Shown here piece by piece: positions 38,218 through 46,996 of a stretch of DNA of 64,000 bases. The DNA comes from Nephrocerus scutellatus. Its lineage: Eukaryota; Arthropoda; Insecta; Diptera; Pipunculidae. Position 1 is the stretch's first letter. Each line of letters starts with the position of its first letter. Under the pieces are notes generated by a model. It was given only the letters and a program-made list of their open reading frames with translations, searched no databases and had not been told where the DNA came from. The DNA is taken from positions 137,236,277 to 137,300,276 of the forward strand of contig OX352761.1 of assembly GCA_947095585.1 (NCBI GenBank). Direction: 5' to 3'. A program made the translations under genes and the position numbers.

Positions 38218-39285
38218 CAGCAGAATATGGGGAATAACACAAAATGCATCAGAAATGCAAATGACCGTAACTATCTCTGACTATGGAAGTGCGATCAAAA
38301 CTCCACTTGGTAGCCGCCGGTAACAAGCGATAGGACACTCCCTAAATGCAGTGAGAGTAGGTCCTAGGGCTGTGATGTCGGGTGTAGAAGAGAAATGGAC
38401 ACGCCTTAAGAATACTGTCATTAGTACTGGTAAACCAACAACTGATCAGATTTACACCCTTAGACAGGTGATGGAAAAAAACTCACTACACCATCTTTTT
38501 ACAGACTTTAAAGCCGCCTGTGATGCATGAGAGAATTCGGCATCCCAAATAAACTGACACGACTATGTAGGTTGACCATGAATAATATTAAAAGCCAAGT
38601 AAAAATATCTGGATCACTCTCAAGCCCATTCAACATCCATAACGGGCTCCGATAAGGGGATGGACTGGCCTGCGTTCTCTTCAACCTAGCATTTGAGAAA
38701 GCGATCCGATAATCTGACGTAACGGCGAGAGGAACAATCCTCTATAAATCCACTCAGATACTGGCTAACGCAGACGTTGAAGACTCTTAAAATCCAGGAA
38801 CTTAACCATACATCCAAGCTGCTGGCATATAAAACAATGATCATACCAGTAATTTCATATGGATCCGAGACTTGGGTGCTTAGCAAAAAGCATTCTGACC
38901 TCTTAGCCGCGTTTGATAAAAAAGTCTACGAAGAATTGTTGGCCCCGTATGTGAGGAAGGACGGTTCCGGAGACTCTATAATGATGAGATATAGGAGCGT
39001 TATCGCAATGTCGACATCGTGAAGAGAATTAAGCTTGCTATGCTCCGGTGGGCAGAACACCTCACATGAGCGAAGAGGATCCTGCTCGGAAAGTCCTTTG
39101 CGGTAGAATTTATGGAACACAACAGTGGGGCCGGCCAAGCATACGCGGAAGGATGGCCAGTGGTAGACCAGGACGCCCAGAGTATAGGGATCCAAAATTG
39201 GATGACATCGGCTCAAAATCGAGACCGGTGGAGAAGCCACAATCGCACCCCGGTTGTAGAGCCAAATATGATGATGATGATGATG
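38218..39285 (+). pseudogene. RTE-clade LINE, internally deleted copy D with 3' end
   Basis: Three separated parts of the RTE element are joined: the 5' leader (38218-38330), a linker piece (38336-38425) and RT to C-terminus (38428-39285). The C-terminal part carries S-Y-G-S-E-T-W-V-L-S-K-K, then a worn D-I-V-K-R-I-K-L-A-M-L-R-W-A block and a G-R-P-G-R-P motif, as in RTE-like proteins. It ends in an (ATG)n run at 39268-39285, the microsatellite-type 3' tail used by this clade. It is the only RTE copy here that reaches a recognisable 3' end. Confidence 0.8.
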
Positions 39286-39339
39286 TTATGTGGTTACTTT
39301 TGGTTTAATTTATTTTTATTCTCCATGTTGATAACCATT

Positions 39340-39670
39340 TTTTGACATTTTTGAGATGATAGCTTAAGTTCTCTGAAGCAGATGCCGGATACTTGCTTGA
39401 ACATAAAAAAGCTGTATCATCTGCAAATGTTAAAGTAAGAACGTTGTTGCACGTAGGTAAATCCAAGTGTAAAGTAGGTAGAAGAATGGACCCAGAACGC
39501 TACGTTGTGTAACGCCAGCATTAATGGGATTTGTTCAGAGGGTAAAACTATTTATATTTAATGATAAAATTACGATTTTCCAAGTAGGATAAAAGTATGT
39601 TTCAAGCCAATTAGGATTTCTATGCCCGCTCTTCATTCTAACACCTAAAATCGCGCTTGTTTTGAAATTA
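39340..39670 (-). pseudogene. Jockey-clade LINE, RT core fragment
   Basis: On the minus strand it shows W-L-E-T-Y-F-Y-P-T-W-K-I, then I-N-A-G-V-T-Q-R-S-V-L-G-P and L-T-F-A-D-D-T-A-F-L (about 39405-39435), the Jockey-type catalytic block. Frame changes and truncation at both ends mark a relic. Confidence 0.7.
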
Positions 39671-40183
39671 ACGAAATATAAAAGTATCTAAGGACAAATT
39701 CCACACTTCATATATATATTAACTTAACATTTTACTTTAACTTTGCCTTATATGTAACTATTTTTGTTTGTATCGTTGTATTACCAATTCTGAAAAATTC
39801 CAATAACCTACTTGTTGATACAAATTTGCCTAATTTTGCTCACTAGCTGCTCCAGCTGAATGAACTCGACGTCTAAAGGCACTCCCGATTTCAATTATTG
39901 TTCTTTTATATTCGTGGGAATAAAGCAATTCAAACCTACACCCCTAAAATTTCGATGTCAAACTTTCATGAACACGACACGCCACATGCCACTTGATTGC
40001 CAAAACTGTATTCAACGAAATCGGAAATTGTAGAATCTTAGAGGTAAATAAAGGAATAATATATCACTCATACAATGATAAACTGACAGCCTATTCACAC
40101 TTAAACAAAACGAATGATTCCGTGTTTGCCTATTCGGAACAGTGCTGTCTCATCTTTATGTCACGTCATGTCATACAAGGATG
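39671..40183. other. No gene seen; left flank of the errantivirus
   Basis: Short frames only. It ends in an alternating purine-pyrimidine target, atgcgcg. Confidence 0.6.
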
Positions 40184-40187
40184 CGCG
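40184..40187. other. Errantivirus target-site duplication, left copy
   Basis: CGCG immediately outside the left LTR, matched by CGCG at 46993-46996. Confidence 0.8.
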
Positions 40188-40536
40188 AAATAAAGAAGTG
40201 TCCGAGCTTAGTATTAAAAAAAAACTTTATTCAAAAAACTCAACTCAAAAACTTAGAGCAATAATAGATGTGGTTGACTTGACGGTCAACGGAAAAAAGC
40301 ACTCCTTAAACAATCTATGGTAACTTATATATATCGTGTCATTATGATAAGTCAGCACTTTGTGCTTTTGCTTTTGCACAAGACAAAGAACTGCCTAAGA
40401 CCACCCAGCTATTCCTTATCTTGGTCACATGGTTATTCAACACGTTTCGTGGAGATAACTATTTTCGTCCGACAGAAACGTGTCATATCGGTCTTTTGTG
40501 GATGCTTCGTTTGGGGATGCTGAAGTATACATAACT
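40188..40536 (-). repeat. Errantivirus 3' LTR
   Basis: 349 bp, the same sequence as 46644-46992 as far as can be read. As the minus-strand element is transcribed right to left, this is the downstream LTR and supplies the polyadenylation signal (aataaa on the minus strand near 40226-40231). The last part of the env frame runs into it. Confidence 0.95.
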
Positions 40537-41957
40537 TCCCCCTCGTTTATTTTAAAATTCTCCTGAATTTTGTTATCTATTTTAACTTTAATTGGTTTTG
40601 GATTTTTTCTACAAAACAATATGATTACTATTGAAATGAATATAATAATGATTAAACTCAAATTTATTCCATATGACACGTTTTTGTGGTACTGCAACTC
40701 CTCTATTTTATGTATATTAATTTCATTTTTTAATATGATATCATCTAATGTTATTTTATCGCTGAAATTTTTAAAATTTTGATTTATTGGATAGTAAAAC
40801 CGTTCTTGGAACGTTTGCTTGATATTTGAAAAATAATGATCTAGCATTTTTATTTCACAATTATTAAAATGAATTAATGCGTTTCCTGTTATATTTAAAT
40901 TTCGTTCATCACAATTTTGATTTATTTTTAATTGATTTGCATTTTTTATTACAATAGTTTCGTCATCTAGCGAAAGAATTTCTGTATTATTATTTCGTAC
41001 AAGTTTACAGTTATGTTGGTAAGAACAATGTTTACTTAAGTCTAATTCGTTTAAATATTTTAGATTTTGGTATTGATATGTTAAATTATTATATTTGAAT
41101 ACAATTTCGTTAGGATAATCTATTTCTTTCTGATATTTATTTGGTATGGGTATAATCATTCTTAGCTGTATTTTTTCAATTTCTTTAGGAATCTTAATAG
41201 CAAATATTAACACATTGTCTTCAAATTTAGTTATGCCTAATTTTATATACTTTATTTTATTTATATCTATATTATATATTTTTATCTCTTCATCTGTAAG
41301 TATGTTTGGATGTAACATTCCATACCTGGCGGACGCTAAATTGTCTTGTATGTGTTCAATTTTTTCTTTTATTAATTGTACTTTAAAAACTTGGTCATAA
41401 AATAAGTTCTGGTTTATGGTTTTACTGGTTACGTTTTTTAACTGTCCTAAGATTATTGTTCTGTCTTTCTGTATTATATCTTTTAGTTGCTTAAATGATT
41501 TGCTAAAGTTATCATTTATTGAAATTTGTTGATTTACATTAGTAATAGCATTGTGATTGTTTATATCTATATTTCTGAGATGATTTTCAATGTCTACTCT
41601 ATCCTCATTGTCCATTGTTCCAAAAAGCCATTTTGATGTACTTCCTACAAAATTGACTAATCCTCTTTTCTTTCTGTTATCTCTAGGTATAATAGTATTT
41701 ACTTTATTCCTCAGATGTTTAAGTTCTGTTTTAAGTAAATCCTTGTGTAGCACATCAAGGTTTTCTATATTTGTTGAAATATCATTTAATACGTCTACTA
41801 TTTCCATTGGTTTAATCAAATGAATTATTATATCTGTCTTAGTTACTATGTCTGCTTCGTTTATTTGTATTTCTGTAAAACCACTCTGTTCTTTTACTTC
41901 TTCGATACTCAGTAGTCCGTTAGTTGATGTTGTTAGGAGTAGTATTAATGTTATCAT
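40437..41957 (-). CDS. env: Errantivirus envelope glycoprotein
   Basis: 506 codons. The N-terminus is hydrophobic (residues 1-16), consistent with a signal peptide. R-K-K-R at residues 95-98 is a furin-type cleavage site, followed at once by a G-L-V-N-F-V-G fusion-peptide-like segment. This layout is known from errantivirus Env and baculovirus F proteins. A single transmembrane helix lies at about 430-449, with a 57-residue cytoplasmic tail. Expected role is a membrane fusion protein displayed on particles or cells. The ATG overlaps the pol frame by 38 bp. A splice-acceptor-like TTTTCAG ends 7 bp before it (41964), fitting a spliced env mRNA; no donor was identified. Unusually, the frame crosses the polypurine tract and ends 100 bp inside the 3' LTR. 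Confidence 0.9.
   Translation of the reverse strand: MITLILLLTTSTNGLLSIEEVKEQSGFTEIQINEADIVTKTDIIIHLIKPMEIVDVLNDISTNIENLDVLHKDLLKTELKHLRNKVNTIIPRDNRKKRGLVNFVGSTSKWLFGTMDNEDRVDIENHLRNIDINNHNAITNVNQQISINDNFSKSFKQLKDIIQKDRTIILGQLKNVTSKTINQNLFYDQVFKVQLIKEKIEHIQDNLASARYGMLHPNILTDEEIKIYNIDINKIKYIKLGITKFEDNVLIFAIKIPKEIEKIQLRMIIPIPNKYQKEIDYPNEIVFKYNNLTYQYQNLKYLNELDLSKHCSYQHNCKLVRNNNTEILSLDDETIVIKNANQLKINQNCDERNLNITGNALIHFNNCEIKMLDHYFSNIKQTFQERFYYPINQNFKNFSDKITLDDIILKNEINIHKIEELQYHKNVSYGINLSLIIIIFISIVIILFCRKNPKPIKVKIDNKIQENFKINEGEVMYTSASPNEASTKDRYDTFLSDENSYLHETC
40537..40546 (-). other. Polypurine tract
   Basis: The minus strand reads GAGGGGGA directly before the 3' LTR. It is the purine-rich primer for plus-strand DNA synthesis in LTR retroelements. 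It lies within the env coding frame. Confidence 0.85.
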
Positions 41958-44900
41958 GAAAAGCTGAAAATTTTGGTTGTCTTTTAATATTAGTCGTGTG
42001 AATGTTATCTAATTTACCTCTCTTAAATCTAGGTTGATGCTTATGCCTAACTGCCTTATAATTTCGTATAAACCCTGTAGATCTGGTTTCTTCATAATCT
42101 TCACGCTTAGCGTTTACTTTGTCTAAATTAACTTCCTTAACTATTCGTAAATGGTGTCTAATCTTATCAAAGTCTATATTATGACGTTGTACGTCCTTCG
42201 GCATGGTTCTGATGGTTGAGTGGAATCGTTCATTATAGTTATTTATAGCTATTTGTGTTAACCTCTTAATTGATGTGTTTCGTTTAGTTAATATGAGAAT
42301 TCTACACTTCTCTAATATGGTGCTATGAAACCTTTCAATATCCGCGTTACCAGTATGGCTATTGGGTTTCGTGTAATGTATCTCTACACCTTTCTCTTGT
42401 AAAAATTCTTTTATTTGGATTGATCTAAATTCATTATCTGCAATAATTTTTGTTGGTTTTCCTATTTTAGTAAAGTGATTTTCCAATTCTTCTATTATTG
42501 TAACATGGTTTCTGTCTGGCAAATGATATGCAGAACCGAACTTTGAGAATTTATCTATTACTGTAAGAAAACTACACTTCATGATTACAAAAGTGTCTAT
42601 GTGAATTATTTCATTCAAATCTGTTGCTGTTTCGGTATAATAGAATTTAGGTTTAATCGGTCGTCGGTCATATTTTGATTGTTGACAAATGTCGCATTGG
42701 TTGATAACAATTTGTATCAACTCTAATAGTTTTGGGAAATATATTTTAAATTTTATCTTGTTGTATGTTTCTTGTATACCTGAATGTAGACTTTCTCTTA
42801 TATGGTACAAAGAGATTTGTTTGACTGCTTCGGTTTCCGTTTTAATATCCTGTGCTCTATATGAACATTTAATAAATTTAATTTGATTATCGTTTGAGAA
42901 CATTTCTCGTAATTTTTCCTGCACTATATTATATTCATGATCTGGTAGTTCTGAATATATACCTGTAATTCCTTTCTTTAATAATCGCCTAAATATATCA
43001 TCTAAATTGTTAAAATCGTAGTTTGCTATATGGATTATTCGTTTTCCATGGAGTATTTCTATTTCTTGGGTTTTGTTATTGGTTAAGATTATTTGTGTTT
43101 TATATTTGTTAACTATTTCCTCTTTAATGGGGATGTGATCTAACAATTCTTCTTCGGCGGAGTGAACTGTAGCCATTGTTATATCATCGCATTCTTCCAT
43201 GTTGAATAACAATCCTAAATCTGAGTCCGAAGGATTTCTTGACTTCGTAGTGTCTGTCATATCTTGGTCTCGTTTTGAAACGTCTTCTTCGTTATGTTCT
43301 AGTCTACTTAGAAAATCCGCAACTCTATTTTCCTTTCCCTTTAAATATTCTATTTGGAATATATATTCTCCTAACTTTAAGAGCCACCTTTGGTGTCTCG
43401 GGGATATGTCTTTACCTTTGTATTTAGCATGTAGGTATTTTATTGGCTGGTGATCAGTGAATATTATAAACTTGTTACCGTAAAGATATGGTCGGAAGTA
43501 GTTTACCGCCCACATGATAGCCAGAAACTCTTTGTCTGTGGCTGCATAATTGCGCTCGTGATTGTTAAGAGTCCTTGATGCAAAACAAACTGGATGTCCT
43601 TCTTGTGAGAGAACCGCCCCGATGGCATAGTTTGATGCGTCTGTTGTCAAGTGAAATTGTTTGTCAGAATCGGGAAATCTTAGTATTGGATGACTGCTAA
43701 TGAGAGTTTTTAGTTTTTCAAATGCTTCTATATAGGTTGGGTCATTCAGGTTAATTTTAGTGTTTTTCTTGAGATACTTTGTGATTGGTTGTGCTACTTT
43801 CGCGTAGTCTCGTATGAATTTTCTATAAAATCCTGTCAACCCTAAAAAGCTTTTTATTTGCTTCTGCGATTTAGGAACTTCTAATTTTTCAATTGTTTTT
43901 ATCTTATTTGGGTTGGGTTTTAGTCCGTCTTTCGTAAGTATATGACCTAAAAATTCCGTCTCTTTTCTTAAAAAATTACATTTGTCTACCTGCATTTTTA
44001 AGCCTTTGGATTCTAGTACTTTAAAAATGTCTGAGATTGCTTTGATGTGTTCTTGAAGAGTGGTACTAAATATTAATATGTCGTCTAGGTATATAACACA
44101 CGTCTTATTAATATAATCTCTAAAAATTTCATTCATTAGCCTTTGGAATGTCGCTGGGGCATTCTTGAGACCGAATGGCATTCTTATAAACTCATATAAT
44201 CCATGTGGTGTAATAAAAGCTGTCTTTTTCCTATCCTCTTCTTTAATGTGAATTTGGTGATATCCTTTTGCCAAATCTATTGTTGTAAAGTAATGTGCTC
44301 GACCCAGCTTGTCTAATATAGAGTCTATGTTAGGCAGTGGGAACTTGTCATCGATAGTCACCTCATTAAGTTTCCGATAGTCGATAACTATACGGTACTT
44401 TTTGTCTCCGGAATTATCGTTTTTTTTTGGTATTACTATTAATGGACTACAATACTTGGAATGGCTTTTTCTTATGATGCCCTGTACTTCCATTTCTGCG
44501 ATTTGTCTTCTGACTTCCTCCTCGTGCTTTGGTGGATACCTATATAGTTTTGAATTTATTTGTTGATCTGTAGTTGTCTTAATTTCGTGTTCTATTACCG
44601 AAGTGCTTGTAAGTCTGTCACCCTCTTTAAAAAATAATTTACTGAATCTTTTAATAATTTTATCTATGGCTGCGTATTCCTCTTTATTTAAATTGTCTAA
44701 TTTTAAATGCATAATATTTTCGTTTACAGTTTCCAAAGTGTATATTTCATTAGTTGAGTATGGCTTATTTTGAAATCGAATTATTTGACCGTTGAGCTTT
44801 ATTATCCCTTCCTCTAAATCTATTAATGTGTTTAGCTTATTAAGTAAATCCGTACCTATAATAAACTGATATTTTCTATTTGGTAACTGTTTAACTTTCC

Positions 44901-45162
44901 ACTTAATAAGTGCTCCTACTGGTGCCTTGAGTTCATCTGGTGCAGGTGTTTGAGCTTCATATATGATGGAATCTTTTCCATTTATGGTGGAATAATATAT
45001 AGGCTTAATTCTTACTATTTTAAAAGTATTTATTTTATCATCAATTATACTGAGAGACGAACCTGTGTCTATTAGAGCTAAGTATTTTTTTGTGTTTATG
45101 GTTATTTCTATTATGGGGAGTTCTTCCGAGGCTAGTTGATAAAAAACTCGGAAGTATTTCTT
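41920..45162 (-). CDS. pol: Errantivirus pro-pol polyprotein
   Basis: The frame is open from after a TGA at 45163-45165 to the stop at 41920 (1,080 sense codons). The first ATG (44736) lies inside it, so most likely it is made by -1 frameshifting from gag. Protease: A-L-I-D-T-G-S with the catalytic Asp codon at 45067-45069. Numbering from the 44736 ATG: RT with Y-L-D-D at 216-219; RNase H with D366, E403, D428 and D474; integrase zinc-binding H645, H651, C681, C684 and catalytic D714, D767, E801. These enzymes mature the particle, copy the RNA into DNA and insert it. All expected catalytic residues are present and there is no break. The 3' end overlaps env. Confidence 0.95.
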   Translation of the reverse strand, partial: KKYFRVFYQLASEELPIIEITINTKKYLALIDTGSSLSIIDDKINTFKIVRIKPIYYSTINGKDSIIYEAQTPAPDELKAPVGALIKWKVKQLPNRKYQFIIGTDLLNKLNTLIDLEEGIIKLNGQIIRFQNKPYSTNEIYTLETVNENIMHLKLDNLNKEEYAAIDKIIKRFSKLFFKEGDRLTSTSVIEHEIKTTTDQQINSKLYRYPPKHEEEVRRQIAEMEVQGIIRKSHSKYCSPLIVIPKKNDNSGDKKYRIVIDYRKLNEVTIDDKFPLPNIDSILDKLGRAHYFTTIDLAKGYHQIHIKEEDRKKTAFITPHGLYEFIRMPFGLKNAPATFQRLMNEIFRDYINKTCVIYLDDILIFSTTLQEHIKAISDIFKVLESKGLKMQVDKCNFLRKETEFLGHILTKDGLKPNPNKIKTIEKLEVPKSQKQIKSFLGLTGFYRKFIRDYAKVAQPITKYLKKNTKINLNDPTYIEAFEKLKTLISSHPILRFPDSDKQFHLTTDASNYAIGAVLSQEGHPVCFASRTLNNHERNYAATDKEFLAIMWAVNYFRPYLYGNKFIIFTDHQPIKYLHAKYKGKDISPRHQRWLLKLGEYIFQIEYLKGKENRVADFLSRLEHNEEDVSKRDQDMTDTTKSRNPSDSDLGLLFNMEECDDITMATVHSAEEELLDHIPIKEEIVNKYKTQIILTNNKTQEIEILHGKRIIHIANYDFNNLDDIFRRLLKKGITGIYSELPDHEYNIVQEKLREMFSNDNQIKFIKCSYRAQDIKTETEAVKQISLYHIRESLHSGIQETYNKIKFKIYFPKLLELIQIVINQCDICQQSKYDRRPIKPKFYYTETATDLNEIIHIDTFVIMKCSFLTVIDKFSKFGSAYHLPDRNHVTIIEELENHFTKIGKPTKIIADNEFRSIQIKEFLQEKGVEIHYTKPNSHTGNADIERFHSTILEKCRILILTKRNTSIKRLTQIAINNYNERFHSTIRTMPKDVQRHNIDFDKIRHHLRIVKEVNLDKVNAKREDYEETRSTGFIRNYKAVRHKHQPRFKRGKLDNIHTTNIKRQPKFSAFHDNINTTPNNIN

Positions 45163-46391
45163 TCATAAGAATATTTGTCTGTTTCTAAAGTTTTGTTATT
45201 ATGATTATAAGGTGACGTTCTTGATCTTTGCTCGGTCATATTCTGTTGTAGGCGATTTTGGCCCGAATATCTGCTGAGGTTTCCTGATCGGAGGTGTTGT
45301 CGGTGTAAGTTATTTACCTCTCCTCTGCTCTCAATGTTATCTACTTCCATTGCTTCGGTTCTAGAGAAGTTCTGTCGAATCTGTGCCGAATCGTGTCCTT
45401 GAATCCTTGGTTGGTATGTTCGTCTTTGTTCCGAATTGTAACGAGCTTGTCCTTGGTAGTTTTGTCTGTATTGTCTAGAATTTATTCCCTGATCTTGTCG
45501 ATATTGTCCTGAATGTCTAGTTTCTTGACCCTGGTAATTTCTGTAATAGTGTGTTGGTCGGTTTGTTTCATGCCGTTGATTTTTTTCTAACTGATGTGGC
45601 AAATTATTTTTATATTCATGTTTAGAACTATAACTGTGTTTATTATTATTTTTACTCTCTTTATTTGCATGCCTATATTTCTTAAATTCCTCTCTTATAC
45701 AGGAATCTTCAAATCTTCTATTTCTCATAATGGCAACTATCGTTCCTAAGTCCGTCTGTTCGTATATTTTGTCTAAGAGTACGCCCTGTGTCATTTCTTT
45801 TATTGTATTTACTAATATGCTATCTACATTGTTTAGGTCTATACCTTTATCATCTTTATAATAAACGCTTAATTCATCGGATTTATATTTTAAATTTTGA
45901 ATCTCCATAGCTAAATCACTTACATTATTTGCACGTATGTTGGTTATTCTTCGATATATGTCTGATGGCTCTACATCAGGTTTGTACCGCAATTTGAGTA
46001 CGCTTTTTATAGATGTCCAATTGTCTGGTTGTGGTAAGTTGATGATGGTATTCTTGGCTTCTCCTTGGATCTTCTCGTAGTATATTGTCCGCACCATACA
46101 TTTTAGTAATTCTTCATCGGTGACTCCTGATAAGTAGTACTCCACGTTGCTAATAAATGAATTGATGGTCACTTCGCTATGTCCGGTGAAGGTGGACATA
46201 TGTTTCACTTCTCTTAATACTTTTTCAGTATTCTCACGAGTTACCTCCCTACGCTTCAGTATCTGGTAAGCTGATGACATTTGTTCCAGTTGCTGATTCT
46301 TCCGAAGAATTTCCGCTGTTAGTTCCTCTGTCGTCGACATTTTCAATCCTTGTCTATTGTTGTTGTAGAATTCGGTTTTGTCTTTTTTCAT
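45132..46391 (-). CDS. gag: Errantivirus Gag structural protein
   Basis: 419 codons, with a second possible start at 46340 (residue 18), from which the product would still hold the whole conserved part. The N-terminal two thirds is a helical capsid-like region. The C-terminal third is very rich in Gln, Arg, Asn and Tyr with recurring Y-R-Q and N-Y-Q-G-Q units and has no CCHC zinc knuckle, as is usual for errantivirus Gag. It would form the particle and bind RNA through the basic tail. It ends at a TAG (45132-45134) that overlaps the pro-pol frame. A run of six T (GTTTTTT on the coding strand, about 45139-45145) just before the stop is a candidate -1 slippage site. Confidence 0.92.
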   Translation of the reverse strand: MKKDKTEFYNNNRQGLKMSTTEELTAEILRKNQQLEQMSSAYQILKRREVTRENTEKVLREVKHMSTFTGHSEVTINSFISNVEYYLSGVTDEELLKCMVRTIYYEKIQGEAKNTIINLPQPDNWTSIKSVLKLRYKPDVEPSDIYRRITNIRANNVSDLAMEIQNLKYKSDELSVYYKDDKGIDLNNVDSILVNTIKEMTQGVLLDKIYEQTDLGTIVAIMRNRRFEDSCIREEFKKYRHANKESKNNNKHSYSSKHEYKNNLPHQLEKNQRHETNRPTHYYRNYQGQETRHSGQYRQDQGINSRQYRQNYQGQARYNSEQRRTYQPRIQGHDSAQIRQNFSRTEAMEVDNIESRGEVNNLHRQHLRSGNLSRYSGQNRLQQNMTEQRSRTSPYNHNNKTLETDKYSYERNTSEFFIN

Positions 46392-46626
46392 AAAGTTAAT
46401 TTCTTTTTTTTTTCACTGTCTCGTTGGATGTGTTTTGTTTCTTATTCTTCACACTACTTTATTATTCTAGCTGGATATATCCATAAGCTAGTTAGATGTA
46501 ATGAGAAATTTTTTTTATTAAATTTGATTTCACAGGTACTAAGTAAATTTTAAATATGTACTTTTAATTTCACTGCGTTATTTTAACAAATTATATTCGA
46601 ATCACTGGATAACCCGTTTTAGAGTT

Positions 46627-46644
46627 ATCCTACCGACTGCGCCA
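46627..46644 (-). other. Primer-binding site (tRNA-Ser type)
   Basis: The minus strand reads TGGCGCAGTCGGTAGGAT directly after the 5' LTR, its first T being shared with the LTR end. The first part matches the complement of a tRNA-Ser acceptor end (CGACTGCGCCA), the primer type known for the 17.6/297 group. Confidence 0.85.
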
Positions 46645-46992
46645 AATAAAGAAGTGTCCGAGCTTAGTATTAAAAAAAAACTTTATTCAAAAAACTCAAC
46701 TCAAAAACTTAGAGCAATAATAGATGTGGTTGACTTGACGGTCAACGGAAAAAAGCACTCCTTAAACAATCTATGGTAACTTATATATATCGTGTCATTA
46801 TGATAAGTCAGCACTTTGTGCTTTTGCTTTTGCACAAGACAAAGAACTGCCTAAGACCACCCAGCTATTCCTTATCTTGGTCACATGGTTATTCAACACG
46901 TTTCGTGGAGATAACTATTTTCGTCCGACAGAAACGTGTCATATCGGTCTTTTGTGGATGCTTCGTTTGGGGATGCTGAAGTATACATAACT
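46644..46992 (-). repeat. Errantivirus 5' LTR with promoter elements
   Basis: The upstream LTR of the minus-strand provirus. A TATA-like GATATATATAAG sits at about 46779-46791 and an aataaa signal at 46682-46687. It should drive transcription leftward through gag, pol and env. Confidence 0.9.
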
Positions 46993-46996
46993 CGCG
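46993..46996. other. Errantivirus target-site duplication, right copy
   Basis: CGCG directly outside the right LTR; pairs with 40184-40187. Confidence 0.8.

Larger units (their letters stand above)
40188..46992 (-). mobile_element. Errantivirus (insect endogenous retrovirus, gypsy superfamily), apparently intact
   Basis: A 6,805-bp provirus on the minus strand with two 349-bp LTRs, gag, pro-pol and env. The LTR termini read AGT...ATTT in transcription orientation, the AGT start being usual for errantiviruses. The target duplication is CGCG (40184-40187 and 46993-46996), and the rebuilt empty site is the alternating run atgcgcgc. The primer-binding site fits tRNA-Ser, as in the 17.6/297 group. 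All three frames are free of internal stops and the LTRs show no difference by eye, so insertion is recent. Mobility has not been shown. Confidence 0.95.

Noticed and set aside
40317..40523. 68-codon plus-strand frame, repeated at 46773-46979
   Set aside because: It lies within the LTR on the strand opposite to the element and occurs twice only because the LTR does.
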